A stretch of DNA of 64,000 nt from Tolypothrix brevis GSE-NOS-MK-07-07A (GTDB taxonomy: Bacteria; Cyanobacteriota; Cyanobacteriia; Cyanobacteriales; Nostocaceae). The notes under the pieces are model-generated. The model worked only from the letters and a program-made list of their open reading frames with translations. It was not told the origin of the DNA and did not search any database. A program made the translations under genes and the position numbers. This document shows, in pieces, positions 9,122-18,348 of this stretch. The stretch lies in the NCBI GenBank assembly GCA_019358985.1, contig JAHHIJ010000035.1, positions 1 to 64,000 on the forward strand, in the 5' to 3' direction. Position 1 is the first letter of the stretch. Every line of letters begins with the position of its first letter.

Positions 9122-9817
9122 TTAATTGCAATCACCATCTTTTTCAGTTCGCATTCCCCCTAGAAGAGTGTCTACAATCACGCATCGTTTTAGCTCACTT
9201 GCTGTGGTAGTTCCAGGGTTAGGTACAGCTACTAGAACTTTTAAAGGTGTATCAGAAGGATCACCATTAGCCTTAGTTGCTAAAATACCCATATAATCGA
9301 AAGTAATTGTTTGTGGTGCATTGGAATTGTAGACGGAAGCGTAAGTTGAAGAATTGCTAATACTGTTTCTATTATTTAGGTTTGTACCTAGCAATAATTG
9401 TCGTGGTTTAATTTCTAAATCTCCACCTAAATCACGCCAGTACTTATCAGGTGCAAAATCGCTAGGGTGTATGGCAATTTGTGGAACTTTATTAGTATTA
9501 TTAGTTGTAAAACTGACGCTGTAGCTGAGTTTTTTCTTTTTAGCTTCTCGTTGTGCGTCTTGCAGTGCAGCTAAGACAACATCGTTAGCTTTATTTACTC
9601 GCTGTCGATTGGTAAAACCAACCCAGCCGGGAGCAGCGATCGCGGCTAAAATTCCTACCATCAGCACCACTGCTATCAATTCGATCAGTGTGAAGCCGGC
9701 ATTCTGTTGGATATCTCCAGAAGCGTAGTAGTTTTTACCTGCGAATTGCTGCTTTAATATTGCCAGTACAGATTTTTTATGATTTTTTTTTAACATCAAT
9801 AAACCCACGCTATACAT
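9122..9817 (-). CDS. hpsD: Pseudopilin, HpsD-like
   Basis: A 231-aa protein with a long (41-residue) leader ending at G41, then FTLIELIAVVLMVGILAAIA, the classic prepilin cleavage site and helix. The start at 9817 is backed by AAAAAGG five nt upstream. Processed pseudopilins of this sort assemble short pilus-like pistons in type II/IV systems; here the suggested job is export of polysaccharide or its partner HpsA. Two late cysteines (KRCVIV and the final DGDCN) may bond. It follows hpsC after 38 nt. Confidence 0.82.
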   Translation of the reverse strand: MYSVGLLMLKKNHKKSVLAILKQQFAGKNYYASGDIQQNAGFTLIELIAVVLMVGILAAIAAPGWVGFTNRQRVNKANDVVLAALQDAQREAKKKKLSYSVSFTTNNTNKVPQIAIHPSDFAPDKYWRDLGGDLEIKPRQLLLGTNLNNRNSISNSSTYASVYNSNAPQTITFDYMGILATKANGDPSDTPLKVLVAVPNPGTTTASELKRCVIVDTLLGGMRTEKDGDCN

Positions 9818-9855
9818 AATACCTTTTTGTTAATTAATTAGATGAGTTATTAAGG

Positions 9856-10821
9856 TTATTTAGCAGGTAAAAATCCGCGTCCTTGCACTTGAATGCTTGC
9901 AGTAGGGAAATAAGTAGCAGCAGTGTTTGAATACTGAATTTGATTATTCTTGTCAAGGCGAAAATAGGCATTACCTCTTAGGTGAATCTTCGCTAATACT
10001 TTCTCTGCTTCTACGCAAGCATAAAATCCAGATGTGTTAGTTCCTATACCTACTGAACCAGTCGGACAAGTAATCGCAGGTCCACTAGTGCTAATATAAT
10101 CAAGCAAAGTCTCTACTCGTGCAGTGTAAGCTGCTGAGTCTGCTTTCCATTGGTTCATCTTTTCTTTGAGTGTAGAACCGGGAATGGTTGGGTCTAGAGG
10201 TGGTGGATTATATCCAGGACTAGAGTCTTCGCCTTTATTATAATTCTCTGCACTAACTTTACCTCGAATTTGAAATCTACCAATACGTGCGGAACGTGAC
10301 CAGGTAATGTTCCTCTCAGTCGAATTTGTAATTAAGTAATATGCCACCAATGAATAAGCAAAACCATCGTCTTTAACAGGATCTGTTTTAGAAGTCACGC
10401 CAACACTATCAGCCAAATATTCTCGCTTCCAAAAAACTAAAACTGGTGTACATATAGTTCCATCAGTACAGTTAGGAGCGCCTTTTAGGGGTGGTATTTG
10501 GTCTTTAATACCTGAATTAATAGGAGTAGTAGTATTTGCAATTCTAGTCAATCCATCAGTATCGTAAATATAAACTGCTTGCTGTAAATCACGCTCAATG
10601 AAATCAAGTGCAGCCTGAATTTCTTGCTCGCTGGTTGCTTTGGCTTGTTCTTTGCGATCGGTGTCTAGAATGTCAATCATAAATCCCAATAAAGGGGTGA
10701 TGATCAGTATAGCTAGCACCATTCCTATTAGCAGTTCAATTAGGGTAAAGCCACTATTTTTATTATTTATGCCAAAGCATTTTAACTTAAGGCTCAGTAT
10801 AAATTTGAGTGAACTCCTCAT
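9856..10821 (-). CDS. hpsC: Pseudopilin, HpsC-like
   Basis: A 321-aa protein with a prepilin signal at residues 18-45: NSG24 then FTLIELLIGMVLAILII. The head is larger than that of an ordinary minor pilin, Ser/Thr/Asn-rich, with two cysteine pairs (NCTDGTIC near residue 107 and TCPTG..FYACVE later). The size resembles GspJ/PilW-type minor pseudopilins. It lies 43 nt after hpsB in the same direction. Confidence 0.82.
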   Translation of the reverse strand: MRSSLKFILSLKLKCFGINNKNSGFTLIELLIGMVLAILIITPLLGFMIDILDTDRKEQAKATSEQEIQAALDFIERDLQQAVYIYDTDGLTRIANTTTPINSGIKDQIPPLKGAPNCTDGTICTPVLVFWKREYLADSVGVTSKTDPVKDDGFAYSLVAYYLITNSTERNITWSRSARIGRFQIRGKVSAENYNKGEDSSPGYNPPPLDPTIPGSTLKEKMNQWKADSAAYTARVETLLDYISTSGPAITCPTGSVGIGTNTSGFYACVEAEKVLAKIHLRGNAYFRLDKNNQIQYSNTAATYFPTASIQVQGRGFLPAK

Positions 10822-10864
10822 GTTACGGTTTCCCTTTTATTAACAGATGCTGAAGAATTAAGAT

Positions 10865-11623
10865 TCAATTGGTGGTGCAACCTTTGTCGAGTGCTACGTT
10901 AGTTGGGTCGGAACCTTGAAGACGGCTGCAAAGGTCGCCATAGCTAGGCACTGTATCGGTAATATCTGTTGACATTTCTACTAAAGGTGCTTGCAGTTTT
11001 GATAAGCCAGTTCCGCCAGTGAAAGTCTGTTGCTGTTTAACGCTGTCTTTCGATGCCTTAAAAGTAATGCCACTTTTAAAAGCATTTGCTCTGTAAACCC
11101 GCACACCTAAGGCATATCCCGTCTCAGAAGTTTTGTTACGAAAAACTTGCACAACCATATCGGTGGTACTGCTGTTTGTACAGGTATTATCACCATCCAA
11201 ATCTATGCAGTACAAATTAGTTGGAGTAGTTGATAGTGATCCTGTAGTTGTGCAGTAAGAGTTTGCTGCACAGCTTAAACTTCCTGGGTTTGTGGGAGCA
11301 TCATATGTTAAGAGGGCTTTTTCAGTTGCAGGGGCTACTAAGGTTGGGGCTAATGGGGGTTTAATTTGCTTAGTTCTGACTCCATCGATATAGGATTTAG
11401 CTGCTTGGGTTGCGAATTCTATCCTTCGGGCTTGAACGCGGGTTGCGACTGATAGGATAATAACTGGAGCGATCGCTGATAACAAAATGCTAACCACTAC
11501 GATCGCTACTAAAGATTCGATTATCGTAAAACCCTCTTGGCGAGATTTTGAGTAGAATGCAAGTATTTTTCCAGCTTTATTAACCTGTAGTGTTTGTTTG
11601 CTTGCTTGTTTTGCTGTGGTCAT
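10865..11623 (-). CDS. hpsB: Pseudopilin, HpsB-like
   Basis: A 252-aa protein with prepilin signal QEG31 then FTIIESLVAIVVVSILLSA and a soluble head. Paired cysteines are visible (LSCAANSYC, then YCIDLDGDNTC and DLCSR..KGCTTN at the end). It starts 30 nt after the end of hpsA, and the two are almost certainly co-transcribed. The DLDGDNT stretch could bind calcium, which is inference from the Asp spacing only. Confidence 0.82.
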   Translation of the reverse strand: MTTAKQASKQTLQVNKAGKILAFYSKSRQEGFTIIESLVAIVVVSILLSAIAPVIILSVATRVQARRIEFATQAAKSYIDGVRTKQIKPPLAPTLVAPATEKALLTYDAPTNPGSLSCAANSYCTTTGSLSTTPTNLYCIDLDGDNTCTNSSTTDMVVQVFRNKTSETGYALGVRVYRANAFKSGITFKASKDSVKQQQTFTGGTGLSKLQAPLVEMSTDITDTVPSYGDLCSRLQGSDPTNVALDKGCTTN

Positions 11624-11653
11624 GGCAATTTACCCTATATTCAAACCCGATTT

Positions 11654-14600
11654 TTAGCCATTGTCACTTGGTATGCTGGGACAGTCTGAACGATATTCGT
11701 TAGGAACAGCATTGGAGTAACTTACTGTGCCATTTTTTGGTGGAATTGCTGTGCGGTTAGTTGGTGATTCACCCGCACAGAGCAATGTTTTCACCCAAAG
11801 GTCATCTCGACCTACTTCTCGGAAGAACTCACTTGGACGACCTGCGGAAGGCTGGGTAAATCTCTGGGCAAATAAGTCAGGTTGCTCTGACAATAGCCCT
11901 ACATCAAAACCCCAGTTTCGAGTGGGTGCTGAGTAGAAAGGTAACAAACCATCGCCGTCTTCAATTGGGTAATTATCAAATGGGTAGTCATATATGCTGA
12001 GATTACCCAGAGTTGTGGTAGTGTCAGTACCCAATACCCCTCTGCTTTTCAAAAGGGGTGAAATCGGCGCTGTAGCAAAGGCACTCCGCTTAAGTTGAAT
12101 AAAGCCACCACGAATTTTGGTTGTTCTACCTTCCCAGTTTTCCAAAAAGCGTACTAAGTTTTGCAAACCTGCTGACACTTCACTAGGTCTACTAGGACTA
12201 TTTCCAACTACGAAGGTCACATTAAATATGGTGGAGGTAGGAGGGGTGGTGCCAGCATCGGCTTGTTTTAGCCAATTATCCCTAAACTGCGTTTGTACTG
12301 CTGAGTCCTGTCTGAGAGAATCATTTGGTCTGCTATTTGCATCATGAATTTGCAAAACAGGTACTAAAATTGGTTGACCATCTAAATCCGGATCTGTAAG
12401 AGCATCAGGACCATCAATGGGCGGTAAATAGAATAGAGACTGGTCATTTCTATAAGTTGGGTTAGTGGCTGGGGCACCACCTGTACTTGTTGTTCTGAAC
12501 CAGAGGGCATTGTTTCCTAATACTCCGTATTTATTACCTGGATCGGGAGGAAGAGAAGAATTATAGATACATCCATTACCGTTAGCATTACTACCTGTGG
12601 TGTCTACTGGACAACCTACGCCCATAGGTTTATAAATACCAGAATTGATTTCTACCAGATTATTGCCATTCCGTGCAAAGGCAACTCGGCGAGGATAAAA
12701 CCTATCTTCTATAGCGAAAGCTGAACTACCTGTATCGCCAGCCCCAAGCCGTTGTTTAATAGTCTTATTACCTTGTCCGTATGAAGTCACCCAATTGGCA
12801 GGAACAGCAGAACTAGCAGTTTTTGCAGTATCTATGGCTTGCCCTAATTTATTAGCTTTGACTACCTTCTCTGTATCATTAGCATTTACAGATCCGTCCC
12901 CATTAGCGTCAAAAGAAACCGTGTCATTTAAGTTATCATTTCCATTAACATCAAATCCAACGACCCAATCACCTGCTGTACATTCTGATATTGTCTCCCT
13001 GCGGCAGATTTCCATCACATACAAGGGGAAACCATTTGCCCTTCGCTGAATTGGTGTTACACCGTTGATTGTGTAAGAACCTAATGCAGTTTTTGGAATA
13101 ATGGTACTATTCCCATTAACTGATTGCCACCAATCGGTATTAGTGAGGTAGTTGTTTTCCAAAAAGCCGTTTTTCAGTCGAGGGTTATTTATGTCTGGGC
13201 TACTGAAATTTATGTTGTTTTGAAGTGGAATACCAGTGTTGTTGTTTAGGTCAAAATCGCCTTGATTGCGGGCGCCATCAACAAAAGCGCTAGATAGCAG
13301 CGTCATCGAATCAGCAACAACTGTTGCCGATCGCCAGTAGTCTCCCCCATCAGTAGGACAACCTGTTCTTCCTGGACGACAAGCAAACTTGGTTTGAGGA
13401 TCGCTGCGATCGTAAAAGCTGGTAGATTCTAATGTTTGAAATTCTTCAATTTCTGTACTACTGGTGGTGTCAGTACGGTGCAAGTTAAATCTACCTTTAA
13501 TATATGCGGGTAAATCCGTTGCTAAAATCAGACCTTTTTCTCTAGCGATGAAAGTATTGCTGTTATTCCTTGCTAACGTATCACCGTTGTAAAGGCGGAT
13601 ACCATTGGTGCGACGAGTGGGGTCAAGCTGAAAGTCTGTTGGACTAAGTAATTCTGACTGAGCAGTTGTGTTACTTTTATCTATTAATGCATCTTCTCTG
13701 GTGGCGTAAATAATGCCACTCATCGGTAGTAGATATTCTGTGCCTGTTCCGACTGTACCTGTAATCGATGTAGTGATTAGCTGGGCTACATTAATATCAG
13801 TTACCCGAACTTCTAAGGGTTGACGCTGTTCAAGGTCTAAAAGGTAGTCAGTGACAGGTAGAAAACTAGCCTGCTTGATTTCCCTAGCATCTAGGAAAGA
13901 TGCTTCTTTGATAGCGCCATGAGGAGGTTGGTTACTTGGAGTGACGAAACTGGTTTCATTATTCAGAATATAAATCGCACACAGGGCTGTATCAATTGCT
14001 GAATAATCTGCCAGTTCTAAGTTACTGGTTGAACCTGTCGGTACTGTAGTCCCAGTGCCAATTTTCTCTAGAGCATCCTTTAAGGGTTGATTTACTCGAC
14101 GCCCATTAGGAAAGACTAAGTTTGCTTGTCTTTCAAGACGAGCCTTGTTAGTAGCGAAGGTACTTCTGCCAGGGAAGTTGTAAACAACACCGTTGTTAGA
14201 CTTACCTTGTTGAATGTTGCCATCATTTAGCTCTGTGACGTTGGGTAGAGTACCTCTATTTTTCGCGGAATTGTATTCTACATCGCCTGCATCTCTAACG
14301 CCGTTACTATTAGCATCGGAGAACAAATATTTATAGCTGGGGTCGTGGTAGCTACTAACGCAAGCTATTGGGGTTTGGTCATCACCAGCGTTATTTTTGT
14401 AGTGATATACAGCAGTTGCCCGCATTAATAAATCGCCCTTGCGTGTTTCTCCTGGCTTAGGGCTACTCATGGGCATGGTATCAGACCACACGAGTATATC
14501 AGGCGGAGGTGGAGTGAAACCTAGAACAGTAGTTGGATCTGTCAAAAATGAATAAGTTGGGCGATCGTAACCCAAAGGACCATCAACATAAATCCCGGCA

Positions 14601-16603
14601 CCAGTTACAATGCGGACTCCACCGACGTTATCTAACTCATTTTCTGGAATCTTCGCGGCGTTTTTTTCCCAAAAGCCATTTCGTGCTGAAATACCGAGGT
14701 CGCCAAGACTTTGGCTTTGAGTGGTACGCCATCTTTGCGGAGAACCAGTTGGTCTTGTCCAGTTAACAGCAGCGCTGTTATTAAAAATTGGCTGTTGACC
14801 ATCCATGCCAACATATTTGTCACCTGATTTCCATAATGCAGGTAGATTGTTACCGACAAAAATGCGATCGCCTAACTTAGTCTGAACACCTTCCTGGTTC
14901 CGTTTTGTTGGTTCTGTAGCCTCTAACTGAGTAGGAGTCACAGTCACAGTTGTTGCGTTAGTCAACTGGTTGCTGCTGTTTATTGGCTCTCTCCAAATTG
15001 CTGGGGGTTCAAATGAACTGTAAGTAATAGCGCTATAGCCAGTTAATGCGTTTCCTCCGAAGGGTGCTTCAGCGAAGGGTACGCGGCGTGTACGATTTTT
15101 AAGGTAAAGTTCTATTTCATCTGCAAGAATCTTTCTCGCTGTGGTGTCATCATCACCAACTTGAACACGTTCGTCAACATTTTTTTTAATATCGTCTGGG
15201 TATCCACTAGCTGCAACAGCTGTTTTAACAGCACTACCAGTAGTTGCGCTGTTACATGATGAACAAAGAGCGATCGCATCAGTCTTCATCGTGGCAATGC
15301 GTTGATTGTATGCATCATCGTTAAAGCCGATAGATGCACCGCCGGCACTGTTAGTAGATCTGCTAGTACTCCTAATCTCTATATCTGCTGTACTTGTTGT
15401 TGGTGCATTACCAAAACCTTTATAAAAATGAACTTTAGCAGCTTTTTGATCGGTGGTTTGAGCAATGCTTCCAGTTCCTACATTACCTCCGACAGTAATC
15501 TGCCCATTTTCTTGGTTATAGAAACACGATGACTTACTGCTGACTTGTCGCAACTCAATAGTGCCTGAATTACCTCCTCCCCCAATAAGCAAGTTGCCAT
15601 TAGTGTGAATTCTCCCATTCACTGCCAAGGCTGTACCAGGTGTAATTTCTAGATCGTGTTCAGACCAAACTGCGTTATAAGCTATGGGAACGCGACTTCG
15701 GTCTTGTTGAAATTCTAATGCGACAAAACCTTTATCATTTGCGTATTGTTCAAATCCGTTTTTATCAGCCAATGCATCATAAGCTGTCTTCGTGATTGGT
15801 ACATTAACTGCATAGACAAAGAAGCTTTTACCCAGATTGCCCGATTGCAGTTTATACCAACTAGAATTACCCACCAAGCTAGAAAAGCCGCTAGCACTTG
15901 GACAGTTAATGTTTGTATTGGCATTATCCATTGGTGGGGTTTTAGCTTCCAAGGGATTTCTTTTGCGGTTAAACTGCCCTGTGGTAGTATTTCTAGTCGG
16001 TGAGCGGAAGTAAATTCCGTATAAAGTATAGGTATCTTTATTGCCGTTGTTATCTGTATCTACAGCAAATTTCCATCCCGTTTTTAATGATTCTTCATTC
16101 TCTAATGATAAAGGAGTTGAGGGAGTATTTTGTTGGATGTTGGTGGTACCGTTAAACTCATAAGCGAGCTTTAGACGAGTTTCATCACCAAGCCTGTATT
16201 TATCTTTTTTAATAGCGTCATATAAAGCGCTATCAGATGGTGTTCCCCGTGGCAATGTTGCGTCTTCAAATAAAGCATCTAATTTAGCTCTAGCTCTATC
16301 AATTGCAGGAGCCGCAGCATTTAGAACTGCCTGATTCACTCGAACATTACTAGCATTTTTGCTTCTATCAAAAGACCTAAATAAAATCGCAGTTGTTAGC
16401 AGTACAACTACAAGCGCTACCATTGCCACTGTTGGCAACACAAAACCAGCATTCGCTGATTCACGTCGTCTTCGGGTGATAAATAAAGTCCGCAATAGCC
16501 AATTAATTGGCTTGTTAATTACAGTTAGATATTTTTTACTAAACTTACTAAACCTTTTCGATAATATTTTTATTGCCTTGACTAGCCGGCGTTTTGAAGA
16601 CAT
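11654..16603 (-). CDS. hpsA: Giant prepilin-like protein HpsA
   Basis: A 1,649-aa protein, the largest in the window. A basic N-terminus is followed by NAG53-FVLPTVAMVALVVVLL, a prepilin-like signal with no Glu at +5, then about 1,570 residues of Ser/Thr/Asn/Asp-rich exported protein with no domain I can name. Asp-rich loops such as DVNGNDNLNDTVSFDANGDG near 13.0 kb look like calcium-binding or dockerin-like turns. In Nostoc punctiforme HpsA is required for hormogonium polysaccharide and gliding. It is the first gene of the run. The 950 bp upstream are filled with small inverted-repeat elements. Confidence 0.85.
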   Translation of the reverse strand: MSSKRRLVKAIKILSKRFSKFSKKYLTVINKPINWLLRTLFITRRRRESANAGFVLPTVAMVALVVVLLTTAILFRSFDRSKNASNVRVNQAVLNAAAPAIDRARAKLDALFEDATLPRGTPSDSALYDAIKKDKYRLGDETRLKLAYEFNGTTNIQQNTPSTPLSLENEESLKTGWKFAVDTDNNGNKDTYTLYGIYFRSPTRNTTTGQFNRKRNPLEAKTPPMDNANTNINCPSASGFSSLVGNSSWYKLQSGNLGKSFFVYAVNVPITKTAYDALADKNGFEQYANDKGFVALEFQQDRSRVPIAYNAVWSEHDLEITPGTALAVNGRIHTNGNLLIGGGGNSGTIELRQVSSKSSCFYNQENGQITVGGNVGTGSIAQTTDQKAAKVHFYKGFGNAPTTSTADIEIRSTSRSTNSAGGASIGFNDDAYNQRIATMKTDAIALCSSCNSATTGSAVKTAVAASGYPDDIKKNVDERVQVGDDDTTARKILADEIELYLKNRTRRVPFAEAPFGGNALTGYSAITYSSFEPPAIWREPINSSNQLTNATTVTVTPTQLEATEPTKRNQEGVQTKLGDRIFVGNNLPALWKSGDKYVGMDGQQPIFNNSAAVNWTRPTGSPQRWRTTQSQSLGDLGISARNGFWEKNAAKIPENELDNVGGVRIVTGAGIYVDGPLGYDRPTYSFLTDPTTVLGFTPPPPDILVWSDTMPMSSPKPGETRKGDLLMRATAVYHYKNNAGDDQTPIACVSSYHDPSYKYLFSDANSNGVRDAGDVEYNSAKNRGTLPNVTELNDGNIQQGKSNNGVVYNFPGRSTFATNKARLERQANLVFPNGRRVNQPLKDALEKIGTGTTVPTGSTSNLELADYSAIDTALCAIYILNNETSFVTPSNQPPHGAIKEASFLDAREIKQASFLPVTDYLLDLEQRQPLEVRVTDINVAQLITTSITGTVGTGTEYLLPMSGIIYATREDALIDKSNTTAQSELLSPTDFQLDPTRRTNGIRLYNGDTLARNNSNTFIAREKGLILATDLPAYIKGRFNLHRTDTTSSTEIEEFQTLESTSFYDRSDPQTKFACRPGRTGCPTDGGDYWRSATVVADSMTLLSSAFVDGARNQGDFDLNNNTGIPLQNNINFSSPDINNPRLKNGFLENNYLTNTDWWQSVNGNSTIIPKTALGSYTINGVTPIQRRANGFPLYVMEICRRETISECTAGDWVVGFDVNGNDNLNDTVSFDANGDGSVNANDTEKVVKANKLGQAIDTAKTASSAVPANWVTSYGQGNKTIKQRLGAGDTGSSAFAIEDRFYPRRVAFARNGNNLVEINSGIYKPMGVGCPVDTTGSNANGNGCIYNSSLPPDPGNKYGVLGNNALWFRTTSTGGAPATNPTYRNDQSLFYLPPIDGPDALTDPDLDGQPILVPVLQIHDANSRPNDSLRQDSAVQTQFRDNWLKQADAGTTPPTSTIFNVTFVVGNSPSRPSEVSAGLQNLVRFLENWEGRTTKIRGGFIQLKRSAFATAPISPLLKSRGVLGTDTTTTLGNLSIYDYPFDNYPIEDGDGLLPFYSAPTRNWGFDVGLLSEQPDLFAQRFTQPSAGRPSEFFREVGRDDLWVKTLLCAGESPTNRTAIPPKNGTVSYSNAVPNEYRSDCPSIPSDNG

Positions 16604-16985
16604 AGCTGCTTTCCTGTCAAGTGGATTTAACTAAAATTTGTATTTTTTGGAAATTGAAAATTAAGCCTATCGAATAATTTCGTAGGCAACGTGCAGAGAT
16701 TTTATTTATGTAACTACTTAAGTGTGTTTTAGGGATTTTTAAAGATGAAAAATCTCTGTTATTAGAGTTATGTCATTTGTAAATTTTGTAGATTATTCCG
16801 GTAAATACAGATTTGATATGAATTATTTAATTTATAGCCGACAAAGGATAATAGCGCCATAATTTCACATTAATTTTGCCAAAGGTATTTCAGCAACAGG
16901 TGATTTCCTGAAGCTGTTGTTAGCAAAGTAAACTTATAGTACCCATCTGTTAAAGAAAACATATCAGTTGATCAAAAATTCATAT

Positions 16986-17115
16986 TAAGTAAGTGGGCAT
17001 TAAAAAACATAACTATACTTTTGTCATTGCGAGGAGGCACGACGAAGCAATCGCAAGGTTTTCGAGGATTTTACATTTCGTTACATAGTTAGCTTTATTT
17101 GTGCCCACCTACTTA
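16986..17115. mobile_element. MITE-like element upstream of hpsA
   Basis: Terminal inverted repeats taagtaagtgggca (16986-16999) and its complement with one mismatch (17102-17115) bound 130 bp. Complementarity continues inward (cataactat / catagttag). The interior contains cattgcgaggaggcacgacg followed by aagcaatcgc, a motif common as a dispersed repeat in bacterial genomes. There is no coding capacity. Confidence 0.6.
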
Positions 17116-17157
17116 GATAGTTAAAAGCCTCTCCTAACTGGGCAGGCTTGAGTAGTA

Positions 17158-17272
17158 ATACCATTTCTGTATGAAGTGCGCCTAGTTTAGCCCACGCAGG
17201 TAAGCTCTCGTTTGTGTAGTCCCAGGCTTACAGCCTGAGAGCATTATGTGCAGCCTCACATAGAATTGGTAT
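17158..17272. mobile_element. MITE-like element with ataccaattct ends
   Basis: The ends ataccatttct (17158-17168) and agaattggtat (17262-17272) are inverted repeats with one mismatch around 115 bp. The interior has a hairpin of the form cccaggcttacagcctgag. No reading frame. Mobility is inferred from structure only. Confidence 0.5.
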
Positions 17273-17317
17273 AAGAGGATGTTTTAAAAGTCCTCTTGTC
17301 AGTATCAAAACGTTCTA

Positions 17318-17393
17318 GATCCCCCTAAATCCCCCTTTTCAAGGGGGACTTTGATTCCGGTTCCCCCCTTTTTAAGGGGGGCTAGGGGGGATC
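17318..17393. mobile_element. Palindromic element with gatccccc ends
   Basis: The ends gatccccctaaat and gctaggggggatc form an imperfect inverted repeat around two inner hairpins (cccccttttcaaggggg, and ccccccttttt paired with aagggggg). This 76-bp structure recurs in many cyanobacterial genomes as a short dispersed palindrome; that statement is from general knowledge and was not searched here. Confidence 0.6.
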
Positions 17394-17492
17394 AATAAGT
17401 GCCTAAAATCACAGCTAACCACTTTTCAAACAACCTCTAAGTATTCTTGTGTGCGGTTAGTGTGGTAGTTGACCAGATTAATTTTGGTGGGG

Positions 17493-17530
17493 TTGTAGTA
17501 AAGACTTAAGCGCTGAAGCGCTTACTACAA
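17493..17530. terminator. Imperfect palindrome downstream of rpmB
   Basis: Ends ttgtagtaa and ttactacaa enclose cttaagcgctgaagcgctt. It lies 28 nt beyond the rpmB stop codon on the rpmB strand and could act as its transcript end. It belongs to the same gcgctt/actacaa family as 3398-3435. Confidence 0.5.
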
Positions 17531-17557
17531 AAATGCGTTTTTATGAATTGGCGATTT

Positions 17558-17794
17558 TTAGTAATGATTGAGGTTAATGCCGGCTTCTTTTGCCATTGCG
17601 TGTAACCCTTTGGTTTCTAGGGTTTTGATGGCTTTGGTTGATATTTTCAGTTTAACCCAACGGTTTCCTTGGGGCCACCAAACGCGCTTGCTTTGCAGGT
17701 TGGGTTGCTGAAGCCGCTTGGTACGACGGTGGGAGTGGGAAATTGCAAAGGCGTTATTTGCTTTTCTGCCAGTTAGTTCACAGCGACGAGACAT
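17558..17794 (-). CDS. rpmB: 50S ribosomal protein L28
   Basis: A 78-aa basic protein that matches L28 throughout: [20 protein letters not shown], then [14 protein letters not shown] and [17 protein letters not shown]28 is a structural protein of the large ribosomal subunit. Length and start agree with the cyanobacterial family. It is monocistronic as far as can be seen, with repeats on both sides. Confidence 0.97.
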   Translation of the reverse strand: MSRRCELTGRKANNAFAISHSHRRTKRLQQPNLQSKRVWWPQGNRWVKLKISTKAIKTLETKGLHAMAKEAGINLNHY

Positions 17795-18080
17795 ACTTGG
17801 AATATCCTATTTATCTTGAACACAATCTCTTATTGTATTAAATTTTTATCGAGTAAGATGCAATATTATATTCTAGCGGCATTAGCAATGTGAGAATATG
17901 AGGCAGAGCCTAAGACTAGTACCGCTTCGCGGAAGTCAAAAGTCAAAAGTCAAAAGTAATATGGAGTAAGCTTTTTAGCGATTGAGAATGGTCTGTTTAT
18001 TTCCGCCGAACTGTACTAGACATTCCCTGGTAAGGTTTGCTTCCGTTACAGGACAATTTTGCAAGCCCTACGCCGATATA

Positions 18081-18258
18081 TTAGACATCTGCGAAAATTA
18101 ATTATGCGTTGTCCGAAACCCTTGTAGAGACGTAGCACTGCTACGTCTTTTTTGGAGATGCCTATTAGACATAGGAGTGAAAATTAATTATGCGTTGCCC
18201 GATACCAAGAGACGTAGCAGTGCTACGTCTCTACATTCATTCATATTCGGAGATGTCC
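18081..18258. mobile_element. Two tandem copies of a ttagacat / agatgtc MITE
   Basis: Copy one (18081-18165) and copy two (18165-18258) share ttagacat, then gaaaattaattatgcgttg, a gtagagacg/cgtctctac palindrome, and a ggagatg(t/c)c end. The palindrome cores are tagcactgcta and tagcagtgcta. Other members lie at 26797-26880, 27000-27064, 32735-32821, 50296-50411, 57156-57227 and 61055-61149. The ends are inverted repeats (ttagacatctcc / ggagatgtctaa in consensus). Confidence 0.7.
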
Positions 18259-18294
18259 ATTGTAGAGACGTGACCGTGGAACGTCTCTAAGGAA

Positions 18295-18320
18295 GGTGCG
18301 TTAGGGAACCGTAACGCACC
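18295..18320 (-). terminator. Hairpin downstream of htpG
   Basis: Nine-bp arms ggtgcgtta / taacgcacc around an 8-nt loop, 28 nt past the htpG stop codon. There is no T-run on the htpG strand, so it may be a processing hairpin or a dispersed repeat rather than a classical terminator. Confidence 0.5.
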
Positions 18321-18348
18321 CTACAATTTCCCGGCTCTGCCAGGGTGA

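Larger units (their letters stand above)
16604..17557. other. Leader region of hpsA, rich in small repeat elements
   Basis: A 954-bp stretch between hpsA and rpmB without a recognisable gene. From left to right it holds about 380 bp of AT-rich DNA (the likely place for the hpsA promoter), three inverted-repeat elements (16986-17115, 17158-17272, 17318-17393) and a palindrome next to rpmB (17493-17530). I could not assign a promoter with confidence. Confidence 0.6.
17795..18348. other. Intergenic region with heptamer repeats and two tandem MITE copies
   Basis: A 554-bp spacer between rpmB and htpG. It contains three copies of aagtcaa at about 17935-17957 (a heptamer-type short tandem repeat), two adjacent elements with ttagacat ends (18081-18258), an imperfect gtagagacg palindrome (18261-18290) and the hairpin behind htpG. 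No gene is seen. Confidence 0.7.

Noticed and set aside
14533-16003. Several frames opposite hpsA
   Set aside because: They are antisense shadows of a coding region of about 5 kb.
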